Positions 10,631 through 22,409 of a stretch of DNA of 64,000 bases are shown here, in pieces. Location: positions 18,198,341-18,262,340 of the forward strand of contig CM055889.1 in NCBI GenBank assembly GCA_029582165.1. Reading direction: 5' to 3'. The translations under genes and the position numbers were made by a program. This DNA comes from Portulaca oleracea (lineage: Eukaryota > Streptophyta > Magnoliopsida > Caryophyllales > Portulacaceae). How positions within the stretch are numbered: position 1 is the first letter of the stretch; each line of letters opens with the position of its first letter. The notes below the pieces were generated by a model that was given only the letters and a program-made list of their open reading frames with translations, ran no database searches and had not been told where the DNA came from.

Positions 10631-11632
10631 TGATGTATAATGGGATCAATGGAATCTCATTATACTTAGAAGCAGGATCTTTAAAAACCAAGATAAGAAT
10701 CTTGCTTTTCAAAGTTCTTAAAGATCAACCAAATTGAATGAAAGAAGATGGAAAACGAAAGATCAATGGAAATCTTTATCAAGGTGGACGAATGAATGAA
10801 TGAACGAATGAAAGTATGAATGAATGGATGATTCAACGGTGAAATGGATGAATGGAAATGAATGGGATGAATGTGTGATGGAATGGAATGTAAGTTTCTT
10901 GAATGTTTGGAATGGTATGTGAATGATCTTGAGATTAAAACAATGAAGAAACAAAAACAAGTTCAAATGAAAACTAGAATGAAACTCACGAATTGAATGA
11001 TGAACGAATAAATGATAATGGCTTTGAAGACTTCTATGGAGATATAGGCACACCACTCCAAAGACTTCTCCAATTCTACCTTTCACCACCAAGGGATCCC
11101 AACCCTAGGCTAGAAGTAGAGATAGAAGAAACTCCCTCAAAAGAACCGAAAACTAGCACAAAAGCTAGAGAGAAAACAATACCATGTGTGTTTGATTTTG
11201 TATTTGATATATTGAATGAATCAGATTACAAGAGGCCTAAGGGGGTATTTATAGTAATCCTAAGCCCCCTAGGACGTGTACTATTCAAGAAATTAGGCCC
11301 CTTGAGGCTTACATCATCCTACACATTTATTACATCATAAAAACTCTAAAATACAACTCTAGAAAGAAAAGACTATAACTCCTTAAATACTTGTCCGTTT
11401 TCAAAGATTCAAAAACCATTGGAAAGCTCTTTCAATGCTCTTCCTCATTAGACGCATGTATCTAGAGTTATAGAGTAAATTACCAAACTGTCCTTGTTGA
11501 AATCATTCAAACGAGACGGATACTTGAGTGAATGATGCTCTTTTGCCATATAACCGAGTATTAGGCTCCTATGATGTATATTGGATGTCTTCCTTGATGT
11601 CCTTGATGTATATGGCCATCAAATATACATCA
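10631..11632 (-). repeat. C1 5' LTR (1002 bp)
   Basis: TGATGTATAATGGG...AAATATACATCA. The U5 side (about 10783-10870) is rich in GAATG/ATGA repeats that give spurious His/Ser-rich reading frames. It is duplicated at 21408-22409. Confidence 0.9.
11237..11272 (-). promoter_or_regulatory. C1 LTR core promoter: TATA box inside inverted repeat
   Basis: TATTTATA at 11246-11253 (TATAAATA on the sense strand) lies between CTAAGGGGG (11237-11245) and CCCCCTAG (11265-11272), which are complementary apart from one T. Confidence 0.65.
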
Positions 11633-12018
11633 GTAAGCCAGGGGGTTTTCATATGGAAACACATGAGGACAATGTTCCAGAGAAGGAGTAAGGATGGGAA
11701 GGCAATTTGAGGAGTTTGGGTTTGTGTTTTGGTTTAGGAGAATAAGGTCCTCAACCTTGTTAAGGATCTTCAGAAACCATAGGCTCAAGGATTGAAACCT
11801 AGGTTCGTGGGTTCTGAGGGTTGGCTCTTTTGTGGAGGGTAGTAATGTGGAGATAATGGGATATGGAAAGTAGGTCTGGCAACTCCCCTTGTTGAAAAGG
11901 AAGTTAGTTAGTATGAGGGGTTTTTGTGGGGCTTTTAGGGCACTTTTGCGGGCTAAGGACAGTGGGGTTTTCAGTGGTGTGTTGATGGTAGGATTAATGA
12001 CAAACCAAGGTTGGTAAG
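11633..12018 (-). pseudogene. Degenerate B-like pol remnant between C1 and D
   Basis: The first 80 bases align with the B1 segment at about 6370-6430 just before the RT (CTGGGGGCATCTCATCTGG style), and a later part resembles the B protease-RT linker. There is no open frame. The remainder cannot be assigned. It ends in GTAAG immediately before the D LTR. Confidence 0.5.
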
Positions 12019-13008
12019 TGATGTATTATGGGATCAAGGATGATCATATTACACAACAATATAAGGATCTTTAAACTTGGGGTTGGATAGATTGATTCTT
12101 GATCACAAGAATGAATGAATAAAGATGGAAATGGAGTGCAAATGAATGAATAATGGATGATGAATGAATGGATGGATGGATGAACGAATGAGTGGGGATG
12201 TATTCTGGTTGGTATGGAAAAGAATGGAATGAAAATGCAATGGAAATCAAAAGATTCAAAAGAATAGATTGAAACTTACAACAAGAATGAATCGTTTGAT
12301 CGAATGATAAACGGCTTGGGATCTTCTAAGGAGATACAGATTCACCACTCCTAGAATCCTCCAACTCTTCCTATCACCATCTAACATAGCCAATCGTAGA
12401 ATAGAAGAAGAGATTCAAAAGACTCTCCCTCAAGAGAACAAATTCTAGCACACAAGCTAGAGAGAAAACACAATGTGTTTATTTGATATAAGATGTAATG
12501 AATGAATACAATGGCACCCTAGGGGGTCTATTTATACTACTCTTAGGACCCCTTGGACATTTACCTAGGGTTCAAGAAACCAAGAATCAACTATTACATC
12601 ATATATCCTATTTATGACATCATAAACTCTAAAATACGACTCTAGAAAGAAATTGCTATAACTCCTTCAATACTTGTCTGTTTTCAATGATTCAAAAACC
12701 ATTGGAAAGCTTATTTAAAGAGCTCCAATCTGTCTTTTGATGATTTGCTCAATAGACGTATGGATCTAGAGTTATAGAGCAAAATATCGAACTGTACTTG
12801 ATGGAGTCCTTTGCTGCCGTGAGAGATGACTTCTCAATAAGGACTTGGGAGTTATTTAAGCTCATTGATGTCCTCCAAATGTGAGAGTAACTCCATGAGC
12901 TAATAAACCCTTGTAGTTTTTGATACCCAAGGCGACATTTGTAGCTTCTAGCTGGATTGAGGTCCTTTAGCTAGGCCTTGATGTATATAGCTAGGCAAAT
13001 ATACATCA
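12019..13008 (-). repeat. D 3' LTR (990 bp)
   Basis: TGATGTATTATGGG...CAAATATACATCA. The sequence after it (TTCT, then CCCCCGG beyond E1) is D's purine tract on the minus strand, so this is the 3' LTR. It matches 48008-49010 and the solo copy at 49335-50371. Confidence 0.85.
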
Positions 13009-13012
13009 TTCT

Positions 13013-14021
13013 TGATGTATATTTGATAGCCATATACATCAAGGTCATCAAGGAAGACATCAAATACACACCAAAGAAGCCAAATACTTGATTACATGGA
13101 AAAGGAGCCCTATTCACTCATGCCTCTTACACAAACGAATGGCTTCAACAAGGGCAGCTCGGTAATTTGCTCCATATCTCAAACACCGTAAAGCTTTTGA
13201 GAAAGTCATCCTAGAATCAAAGATAGAACATTCAAAGAGCTTTCCAATGGTTTTTGAATCTTGGAATTTGGAGAAGAAACGAGCAAGTTATTCAAGTTTT
13301 AATCTAGCTTAGTTCATTTTGATTCTTTATGATGTCATACTTGTATTAGATGATGTAAGCTAGGAATCCCTTGTATTCTTGAAATAGGCACGCCTAGGGG
13401 GTCCTCTTCTACTATAAATAGACCCCTTGGGAGGCCCTTGTAATCATTCATTCAATAAATCAAATACAAACACAAGGTGTTGTTTTCTCTCTAGCTTTTG
13501 CTAGTTTTTCGTTTCTCTTGAGGGAGATTCGATCCTATCTTCTTCTTCTAGCTTAGGGTGGTGTCCTAGGTGGTGATAGGAAGAGATAGAAGCAATCTTG
13601 AAGGTGGTGTGGCTGTATCCTCCAAGAATCTTCAAAGCCATTATCATTCATCATTCAAATCGTGAGTTTCTTTCTAGTTTTCATTTGATCTTGTTTTTGT
13701 TTCTACCTTATTTCAAATTCAAGATTCATTTGAATATCATTCAATCATTCAAGAAACTTACATTCCATCCATTCACACATTCATTTCATTCTTCCATTCC
13801 ATTCGTTTGTTCATCCATTCATACATTCGTTCATTCAATCTTAAAGAACCACTTAAAGATCATAGTCTTTTGTATAATTTGATCATCCTTGATCCTATTA
13901 TACATCATTTCATTCAAATTGGTTGATCTTTAAGAACTTTGAGAAGCAAGATTCTTATCTTGGTTTTTAAAGATCCTCATTTCTATGTGTAATGAGATTC
14001 CATTGATCCTATTATACATCA
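13013..14021 (+). repeat. E1 5' LTR (1009 bp)
   Basis: TGATGTATATTTGATAGCC...CATTATACATCA-type ends. It contains a TATA box at 13413-13420 and AATAAA at 13454-13459, then a CATTC-rich U5. Confidence 0.92.
13396..13428 (+). promoter_or_regulatory. E1 LTR core promoter: TATA box inside inverted repeat
   Basis: TATAAATA at 13413-13420 lies between AGGGGGTC (13396-13403) and GACCCCTT (13421-13428). Transcription would be expected to start about 25-30 bases further on, near the AATAAA-containing R region. Confidence 0.7.
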
Positions 14022-14025
14022 AAAT

Positions 14026-14037
14026 TGGTATCAGAGC
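14026..14037 (+). other. E1 primer binding site (tRNA-iMet)
   Basis: Perfect TGGTATCAGAGC four bases after the 5' LTR. Confidence 0.92.
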
Positions 14038-14259
14038 TTAGGAGTTTGATTCTCTTAGTTCTTGCACCATCTTTTTACCATCTTTCCATCACAAATCCAT
14101 CCCCCATCATCCCTCCATTACATGTCCACCAAGAACACCACAAAGAACCCCGAAACCAAACACAATCCCACCTAAACACATTCCCCATTTCGTCCTCCAC
14201 ATCCCCACACCAAAACCGTGAGTCTTGTTTGAATCTTTCTTCATTAAGATTCATATTCT

Positions 14260-15847
14260 ATGGCTTGCAAAAGATCTAGCATGAATTCACAAAGTGATTT
14301 ACAACGTTTGGAGCAACAAATTCATGATCTCACCACACAAATGGAAGAGCTTGGGATCCTTCAAAAAGGAGGATCAAGAAATGCATGTTCACGTGAGGTA
14401 CATCCCTATGAGGTTGAATATGAAGCACCTTATGAAAGGAGTAAACGTTCCAGCAAGAAGAATGGAAATAAAGTTCAAGAAGAGTTCTTGCCATTCAATT
14501 ACAGAGGAGACTACATCAACAAACTTGAAAGAATGGAGCAAGGGAGCAAGGACGTGGTTGAATATACAATAGAATTCAGGCGGCAACTATGGAAATATGC
14601 TCTTAAGGAGAAATGTCCTTACCTCTCGTCCAAGAATATGCTATCTCAACATATCTCATCAAATGGAGTAATTCAAGTGAACAAAAGGAAGAAAGGAATT
14701 ATACAAGAAGGGTCCCTATTGTTGCATCATATTTGTTCATTACAAATGGAGTTGAGAAAGGTGAAGTCCTATCTCAAGGAAGTTGTCCCATGGATTATTT
14801 TGGTGATATACCAAGTGGAGAAAAGGAGAAGCTACATGCTTATGGCTTAGCATTCATACTTGTTGCTATCATGAGGGTATTTGAGCAAAAAGAATATTAT
14901 CTTGGAGGAATCATGCTTAAGCTTCGTGAATCTTACAAAGTATTGGAGTATGTTTCATATGAAGAGGAGATCACGCCATCATCATGTTTTGAGATGAAGT
15001 ACTTAATTCATTCATCAAAATCAAGTCACTTGGAGAAAGGAAGTCCTTTGACTAAAGGAAGTTTTCTAACGAGGAGATACATGTTTGATTCAAGAGTACT
15101 TAGGCTTGAATATATCAAGGAGTTGTATGAAGATAATGATGATTTTAAAGAAGTATAAAGGGTATGTGAGAAGCATCCTCAACAATCCTTTTATATTGAT
15201 CATGGATTTCTTTTCAAAGGGAATCAAGTGTGTATTCCAAGGAGTGGAATTCGTGAAATCTTGATCATGGAAGTACATGGAAGTTCTTTTGATCATTTGG
15301 GTCTTCTCAATACGTATTTCAAGATGAAGGAGTATTATTTCTGGCCTAGCATGATTGTTGATATCGAGTATAAGCTGCAATATTGTGACATTTGCTGCAA
15401 TATTGTGACATTTGCAATCCTTCTATACCATATGGAGATGAAAGCTTGAATTTTATGGTTGAAGTGCCACGGATTCAAGGAAGTCAAGATGATATTATGA
15501 TCGTTGGAGGTCATTCTTCAAAGATGGAACGTCATATTACTATTGTCTTCATCATGAGTTACAAGTTTGTGAATCTATACTTTGAAGTTGACAAGTTATA
15601 TGAGATTTCTACATTCTCCATGAATAAACGAGATTTGAAGCACCATGATGTCTTTGGATTATTCATGAGAAAACTTGGAAGAAAGTGGAAGTTTATCAAA
15701 GGGATCTATGATGATTTCAAAGCATTTAAAAAGAGAGTTTGTAATCTCTTCAAGGAACGCAAGAGGAAGAAGCAAGTTGATGTGAACAATACTTTTGGAA
15801 AGATCTCTTATAAGAAGAAGGATGAGCTTAGAAGAAGTGCTATGTAA
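14260..15847 (+). pseudogene. E1 shortened Gag / dead-Pol ORF, broken
   Basis: Starts MACKRSSMNSQ and follows the E gag to LWKYALKE. It then jumps to KCPYLSSKN of the late region; the joint shares GGAG, so it looks like a microhomology deletion removing the zinc knuckle, protease and RT relics. A second small deletion after IIQEGS shifts the frame. The RNase H-like part continues (LFITNGVEKGEV to DDFKEV), where TAA replaces a Tyr codon. A 20-bp tandem duplication (CTGCAATATTGTGACATTTG, 15375-15414) shifts the frame again in the integrase zinc-finger relic. From 15392 to 15847 one frame runs through LNFMVEVPRIQ into the Lys/Arg-rich tail (KAFKKRVCNLFKERKRKKQ), showing that the tail was originally in frame with pol. 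Confidence 0.8.
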
Positions 15848-15869
15848 CGGTTTAGAAGAAGTTTTGTCT

Positions 15870-15904
15870 AAGTTTGAGGACAAACTTTTTCAACCGGGGG
15901 AGTA
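15870..15904 (+). other. E1 hairpin and polypurine tract
   Basis: AAGTTTG-AGGA-CAAACTT (15870-15887) forms a perfect 7-bp stem. CCGGGGGAGTA follows and touches the 3' LTR. The ORF has already ended at 15847, so the hairpin is non-coding here. Confidence 0.82.
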
Positions 15905-16923
15905 TGATGTAAATTTGATAGCCATATACATCAAGGTCATCAAGGGAGACATCAAATACACACCAAAGGAGCCAAATACTTGATTACATGGAAAAGGAGC
16001 CCCATTCACTCATGTCTCTTACACAAACGAATGGCTTCCACAAGGGTAGCTCGGTAATTTGCTCCATATCTCAAACACCATAAAGCTTTTGAGAAAGTCA
16101 TCCTAGAATCAAAGATAGAACATTCAAAGAGCTTTCCAATGGTTTTTGAATCTTGGAATTTGGAGAAGAAACGAGCAAGTTATTCAAGTTTTATAATCTA
16201 GCTTAGTTCATTTTGATTCTTTATGATGTCATACTTGTATTAGATGATGTAAGCTAGGAATCCCTTGTATTCTTGAAATAGGCACGCCTAGGGGGTCCTC
16301 TTCTACTATAAATAGACCCCTTGGGAGGCCCTTGTAATCATTCATTCAATAAATCAAATACAAACACAAGGTGTTGTTTTCTCTCTAGCTTTTGCTAGTT
16401 TTTCGTTTCTCTTGAGGGAGATTCGATCCTATCTTCTTCTTCTAGCTTAGGGTGGCGTCCTAGGTGGTGATAGGAAGAGATTGAAGCATTCTTGAAGGTG
16501 GTGTGGATGTATCCTCCAAGAATCTTCAAAGCCATTATCATTCATCATTCAAATCGTGAGTTTCTTTCTAGTTTTCATTTGATCTTGTTTTTGTTTCTAC
16601 CTTGTTTCAAATTCAAGATTCATTTGAATATCATTCAATCATTCACGAAACTTACATTTCATCCATTCACACATTCGTTTCATTCATTTCATTCGTCCAT
16701 TCCATTCGTTTGTTCATCCATTTATACATTCGTTCATTCAATCTTAAAGAACCACTTAAAGATCATAGTCTTTTGTATAATTTGATCATCCTTGATCCTA
16801 TTATACATCATTTCATTCAAATTGGTTGATCTTTAAGAACTTTGAGAAGCAAGATTCTTATCTTTGTTTTTAAAGATCCTGATTTCTATGTGTAATGAGA
16901 TCTCTTGATCCCATTATACATCA
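15905..16923 (+). repeat. E1 3' LTR (1019 bp)
   Basis: Near-identical to the 5' LTR, with small indels only. Followed by ATTCT and then D's CCCCCGG purine-tract complement. Confidence 0.92.
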
Positions 16924-16973
16924 ATTCTCCCCCGGTTGAAAAAGTTTGTCCTCAAACTTAGACAAAACTTCTT

Positions 16974-17834
16974 CTAAACCAGTACATAACACTTCTTCTT
17001 CCTTGTTTTCCTTCCTTCTTTATAAGATGTCTTCCTATATGTGTTATTGACATCACTTCTCTTGTTCCTTCTTATGAGTTTACAACTTCTCTTCTTGAAT
17101 GCCTTGAATTCATCATAGATCCCTTTGATGCTTGACTTGAACTTCCACTTTCTTCCAAGTCTACTCATGAATAAGCCAATGGCATCATGGTGCTCAAATA
17201 TAGATGCAAGTATGGACCCTTCTTGAATAGTTCCTTCTTTCCTTTTGTCCACTTGAATTACTCCGTTTGATGAGGTATGTTGAGATAGCTCATTCTTGGA
17301 CGAGAGGTAAGGACAATTCTCTAAGTATTTCTCCATTCTTTTCCATGAATTTAGCTTTGAACTTATTGGACTGAAAGAGATTTTCTTACTGTACAAACGG
17401 AGTTGGCTTCCATTCTTTTCCATGAATCTAGGGTCACCGAACTTCTCACAGTAATAAGTTAAAGGGCGACCCTCTTGAGATGAAACTGATAGAACAATTC
17501 CAATACTAACTCCAGAAGCATCACACTTAACCTCAGACTTCTTATCAAAGCTGTGTAGGGTTATGACAGGTGTGGTGCAGAATTTTCTTTTGCTGGTGTC
17601 GAACACTTGCTGGATTGTTGGAGTCCATGAAGACTCCTTAGACTTTAGTAACTCGGCTACAGGGGATAGAATAGTGCTGAAATTCTTCACAAACCTCTTA
17701 TAGAAAGAAGTCAAGCCGTGGAAGATTCGATCACCAAGAATACTAGTTTGAATAGACCACTCCTTGCTAGCTTTGACATTTTCTCCATCAAGCTGGATCA
17801 CTTCAACCGAGTGTACATAGCCAAGAAGGATCAC
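16974..17834 (-). pseudogene. D/B chimeric pol ORF, first copy (286 aa)
   Basis: The N-terminal part is B-derived: RT thumb/connection (FHGLTSFYKRFVKNFSTILS) and RNase H start (VKCDASGV, first catalytic Asp) down to SSKLNSW. It then switches in frame to D/E-type sequence: KYLENCPYLSSKN, VIQVDKRKEGTIQEGS, HHDAIGLFMSRLGRKWKF and the basic tail DEFKAFKKRSCKLIRRNKR. The D-type segment ACAATTCTCTAAGTATTTCTCC occurs on both sides of the B block (about 17312-17333 and 17850-17871), as if the B stretch were a templated insertion. It has no complete enzyme domain. A longer version lies at 29614-30696. Confidence 0.72.
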
Positions 17835-17982
17835 TTCAACCGAGAGTACATAGACAATTCTCTAAGTATTTCTCCAATTCTCCTTGTGGCTCCTCATGCT
17901 TCGTCAAGACTAACTCCAAAGGATTTACATACTCCTTTCTACTTCTACTACATACAAAAATGTTATCAAAGTATACACATAC
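17801..17982 (-). other. Rearranged D interior with template-switch junctions
   Basis: The 24-base stretch ending in CCGAGAGTACATAG is repeated (first copy about 17803-17828, second about 17832-17849). The sequence then returns to D/E-type RT-relic sequence up to AGTATACACATAC. The B LTR begins immediately at 17983. This is a composite junction, not a gene. Confidence 0.6.
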
Positions 17983-19342
17983 TGATGTATAATGGGATCA
18001 AGAGTGTGGTTGATCAATTACACATCATAGGGGAGACGTGCAAACGATCTAAGAGTGGGAAGCTTCATGTGAAATTGAGGCTAAGGTTAGGGTGGTTCAC
18101 GTGAGGTAAGGGAGAAGATGGAGGGAGTTTTGCCGTGAGGGCTTTTGTGGTTTCAAGATTCAAAGAGTTGAATCTTGAATGGGAAGGGAGAGAGAGGGGT
18201 TTGATTCTTTGAAGAGGAGAGAGGGAGAGATTAACGTGAAAGAGGGGAGAAAGAGGGGAAAGTTGACGTGTGGTTGTTGGGAGAGAGAGAGTTTGAGAGT
18301 TGTTGGAGGAGAGAGAAAGTTGTTAAGAGTTTGTTATGGAGAGAGAGGGAGTGGATTGAGCTATTTTGTGAGGAGGGAGGAGGGTGGACGATTGAGGGAG
18401 TATGGGAGGTATAGGGTGGCGTTGGAGTGGAGGATGGGTGAGGGTAGATATTATCTTTCTAAGAAATAGAAAGATAATGGGATAGAACTAGATTTCCTAC
18501 TTGAATCCACAAGAAGGACAACCTAGGGTTTCTTGATCTAGACCGCAACCTAGGATCAAGTTCTTCCTAAACCACTTGGTTACCACACCAAGATACAATA
18601 GAAGAGGGGAGAGAGTTAATCCTAACACTCAAGGGGGTAAGCTTAAAGCTCGATTCATATTTCTCAACTGATTGATTTCTAAAGATTGCAAACTAGGCTA
18701 TTTATACTTGGAGAGTCCTAACTCCCCTAGGATTCCTTACTTGGCGTGCAAGCCATACTAATTACATTAGGATTACTCCTACTTGGCGTGCAAGCCAAGA
18801 AATCCTAGTAGTACACGCCTAACTACTCCGACTTCCTCTTGGATTAGGACTCCTTATCCAAAGGGGAGTTGGTTACAACAACCTTATCCTAATAGGTTTA
18901 GGCTTTCCTAATCCAATATGGACTAGTTACAAAATAAGCCAACATTATCTAGGATAACAACCAATTTGGCGCCTACTCTTCCTATCACACGCCTACTTGT
19001 ACTTTCTAGAACATTCTAGAACGGTTTAGAATGTTCTAGATTTATCTACTCCTAATTAATTAAATTACACCAAAATAATAAAAGCTATAAAAATAAAATA
19101 CATCCAAAAAGAGCACAATTGACGAAATTGACCCTCATGGACGTGACTTGGGCCTCTTCTTGGGCTTGATTGGCGTGTTGTTGTAGACCCTAGGATGTTT
19201 GGACATCCTCTTGCCATAAGGAGCACACAATATGTATGGGCCTATGGGCCTCTATGCTATGTTTTCCTCCAAGATTCGATCTACCTCCTTATAGATGAGT
19301 TGGGCCTCCTTTGATGGGCTTGATGTGGGCTGAAATACATCA
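17983..19342 (-). repeat. B LTR at duplication junction (1360 bp)
   Basis: Full-length B LTR. The left flank CATAC is D sequence, not a primer site. The right flank CCTTG continues into the C LTR exactly as at 8573. No matching TSD, so it is not a simple solo LTR; it marks the join between two copies of a duplicated block. Confidence 0.82.
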
Positions 19343-19725
19343 CCTTGAGGCTTACATCATCCTACACATTTATTACATCATAAAAACTCTAAAATACAAC
19401 TCTAGAAAGAAAAGACTATAACTCCTTCAATACTTGTCCCTTTTCCAAGATTCAAAAACCATTGGAAAGCTCTTTCATTTCTCTTCAATATGTCTTTGGA
19501 TGACTTCCTCATTAGACGCATGTATCTAGAGTTATAGAGTAAATTACCAAACTGCCCTTGTTGAAATCATTCAAACGAGAGGGATAATTGAGTGAATGAT
19601 GCTCTTTTGCCATATAACCGAGTATTATGCTCCTATGATGTATATTGGATGTCTTGCTTGATGTCCTTGATGTATATGGCCATCAAATAAACATCATACT
19701 CCCCCGGTTGAATAAAAGTTTGTCC

Positions 19726-21159
19726 TCAAACTATGAGCATCAACTGTCTTTTGTTCGCCTTCTTCACAAGAGATTTACAAGCTTTCTTCTTAAAGGCTTT
19801 GAAGTCATCATAGACTCCTTTACAAAACTTCTTCAACTTCTCCCAAGATAACCCATTGACATTATTGGACTTTGATTCTCGATATTGCACCATGGATGTA
19901 AAAATCTCATGTAACTTCACAACTTCAAAGTCTAGTTTCACCACTTTTCCTTTATCATGGGTAATACGACATAGTATGAAACGATCCATCTTTGAATGGT
20001 CATCGACAACTAGAACCTCTTGACTTCTTTAAATCCTTGGCACTTCAACCATGAGATTCAAGTTGATATCTTTAGGGAGCATATGATAGATACATTTTAT
20101 AGGAGAATTCAAAATTGGGTGATTGCTTGTTTTGCTCTCCTCCAAGTTTGCAAGAACAAGACCCTTATGTTCTTCATACGCATGATATTCCTCCTTCATA
20201 ATCGTCACAATGTTGCTTTCATTCTCCTTAGGCCGTGTAGTATAAGATGGAAGTAGAGATGTCTCTTGATGCATGATATTCCCATCAAGCAACTTTGGTC
20301 TTTCCAACAAAGTATGACAAGTATCCATAGAAGTAATATCATACCATAATGAATCTCTACAATTCTTGTAAATGGAAAGACTTACTAAGCTTCTTAGATC
20401 CTCATGAATGTCTTTGTCATGGCTTAGCCATTGTGTAGGGCGTGAATAATTCTCCAAGTTTGACGTGTGGATCATTGTTGTAGGGGCGTCAATGTCACCA
20501 TAGGAGGCACAACTTTCTCCTTCTATGATCAATGAACATACTTCTCCTTTCTTGGTACAATGAGAGATCTTGCACTCTCTTTGTTGATGTTCATTCGACA
20601 CACATACTTCTTCCAAGGCTCTCCTTGTCACAAGCCACTCTTCTACGTACTCCTCCTCAACTAATTCATTATCATACGTTTGGTACCCAACGAAAGACAC
20701 TTCTTTCTTGTTAGGACACTCCAAATCAATGTGACCCAAACTTTGGCAATGACAACATCTCCTTTGAGAAAGGGTTTTAGGTTCTTGGATAGTAGGTTTG
20801 GGGAGGGTTTGGGGCTGTTTTGAGGTGCTTTTGGCGTGGTAATGTGTGGGAGATATGGATGGTCTTGGTTGCATATAGGTTTTATCCCAAAGTTCTTTAC
20901 TCTTTGCTTGTATTTCAACATCAAGAGCTAAAGAACTCAACTCTTCCAAGTTTGTGTAAGGTTGATTTACAACAACATGCCGAATGTAATCATTAAGACC
21001 AAGAAAGTAACATACCAAAACTTGTGGATCATCCTCCTTAAGGGCATACTTCCATAGTTTCCACCTGAATTCTATTGTGTATTTAACCACATTCTTGCTT
21101 CCTTACTCCAAACGTTGCAAATCACTTTGTGAATTCATGCTAGATCTTTTGCAAGCCAT
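19726..21159 (-). pseudogene. C1 second copy Gag-like ORF, additional stop
   Basis: Same protein as at 8956-10389, including the intact CCHC knuckle and Glu in place of the protease Asp. It shares the TAA after LQRLE with the first copy. It also has a new TAA in place of CAA after VEVPRI (near 20029), splitting it into 353 aa plus a separate 87-aa tail frame. The new stop arose after the duplication. Confidence 0.82.
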
Positions 21160-21407
21160 AGAATATGAATCTTGATGAAGAAAGACTCAAACAAGACTCA
21201 CGGTCTAATGGGGAAAATGTAAAGGACGAAATGGGGAATGTGTTTAAGCTAGATTGTGTTTGGGCTATGTGTTCTTTGTGGAGCTAATGGTGGACGTGTT
21301 TGTGGGAGATGATGGGGAATGGATTTGTGATGGAAAGATGGTGAAAAGATGGTAAAAGATAGATCAAGAACTAAGAGAATCAATCTCCTAAGCTCTGATA
21401 CCAATTT

Positions 21408-22409
21408 TGATGTATAATGGGATCAATGGAATCCCATTATACTTAGAAGCAGGATCTTTAAAAACCAAGATAAGAATCTTGCTTCTCAAAATTCTTAAAG
21501 ATCAACCAAATTGAATGAAAGAAGATGGAAAACGAAAGATCAATGGAAATCTTTATCAAGGTGGACGAATGAATGAATGAACGAATGAAAGTATGAATGA
21601 ATGGATGATTGAACGGTGAAATGGATGAATGAAAATGAATGGGATGAATGTGTGATGGAATGGAATGTAAGTTTCTTGAATGTTTGGAATGGTATGTGAA
21701 TGATCTTGAGATTAAAACAATGAAGAAACAAAAACAAGTTCAAATGAAAACTAGAATGAAACTCACGAATTGAATGATGAACGAATAAATGATAATGGCT
21801 TTGAAGACTTCTATGGAGATATAGGCACACCACTCCAAAGACTTCTCCAATTCTACCTTTCACCACCAAGGGATGCCAACCCTAGGCTAGAAGTAGAGAT
21901 AGAAGAAACTCCCTCAAGAGAACCGAAAACTAGCACAAAAGCTAGAGAGAAAACAATACCATGTGTGTTTGATTTTGTATTTGATATATTGAATGAATCA
22001 GATTACAAGAGGCCTAAGGGGGTATTTATAGTAATCCTAAGCCCCCTAAGACGTGTACTATTCAAGAAATTAGGCCCCTTGAGGCTTACATCATCCTACA
22101 CATTTATTACATCATAAAAACTCTAAAATACAACTCTAGAAAGAAAAGACTATAACTCCTTAAATACTTGTCCGTTTTCAAAGATTCAAAAACCATTGGA
22201 AAGCTCTTTCAATGCTCTTCCTCATTAGACGCATGTATCTAGAGTTATAGAGTAAATTACCAAACTGTCCTTGTTGAAATCATTCAAACGAGACGGATAC
22301 TTGAGTGAATGATGCTCTTTTGCCATATAACCGAGTATTAGGCTCCTATGATGTATATTGGATGTCTTCCTTGATGTCCTTGATGTATATGGCCATCAAA
22401 TATACATCA
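21408..22409 (-). repeat. C1 second copy 5' LTR
   Basis: Same length (1002 bp) and ends as 10631-11632. GTAAG follows, as in the first copy. Confidence 0.9.

Larger units (their letters stand above)
8573..11632 (-). mobile_element. C1: non-autonomous Ty3/gypsy element
   Basis: Order on the minus strand: 5' LTR 10631-11632, primer site, one gag-like ORF, purine tract, 3' LTR remnant 8573-8926 (its other part was cut off by B1). The right flank is GTAAG at 11633-11637. RT and RNase H are absent: the ORF passes from protease-like sequence straight to an integrase-core remnant. A near-identical copy lies at 19343-22409, part of a larger duplication. Confidence 0.85.
13013..16923 (+). mobile_element. 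E1: non-autonomous Ty3/gypsy element
   Basis: Complete LTRs (13013-14021, 15905-16923), primer site, purine tract and a perfect ATTCT target duplication (13008-13012 and 16924-16928). It landed exactly at the border between D's 3' LTR and purine tract. Its internal region lost about 1.5 kb relative to E2, so gag joins straight to late pol-derived sequence. Confidence 0.92.
19343..22409 (-). mobile_element. C1 second copy (duplicated block)
   Basis: 3' LTR remnant 19343-19696, purine tract and hairpin, ORF, primer site 21392-21403, 5' LTR 21408-22409. It corresponds to 8573-11632 with an offset of about 10.77 kb and very few differences. Confidence 0.88.

Noticed and set aside
10763..11092. 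His/Ser/Phe-rich ORFs in C, D and E LTRs
   Set aside because: They come from GAATG/CATTC repeats in U5; similar frames arise wherever that repeat occurs.
10993..11340. 115-codon ORF on the plus strand of the C LTR
   Set aside because: It is antisense to the element and crosses the promoter; conserved only because the LTR was duplicated.
17983..19342. Simple solo LTR of B
   Set aside because: Flanks do not form a TSD and the right flank repeats the B1/C1 junction; it is a duplication joint.
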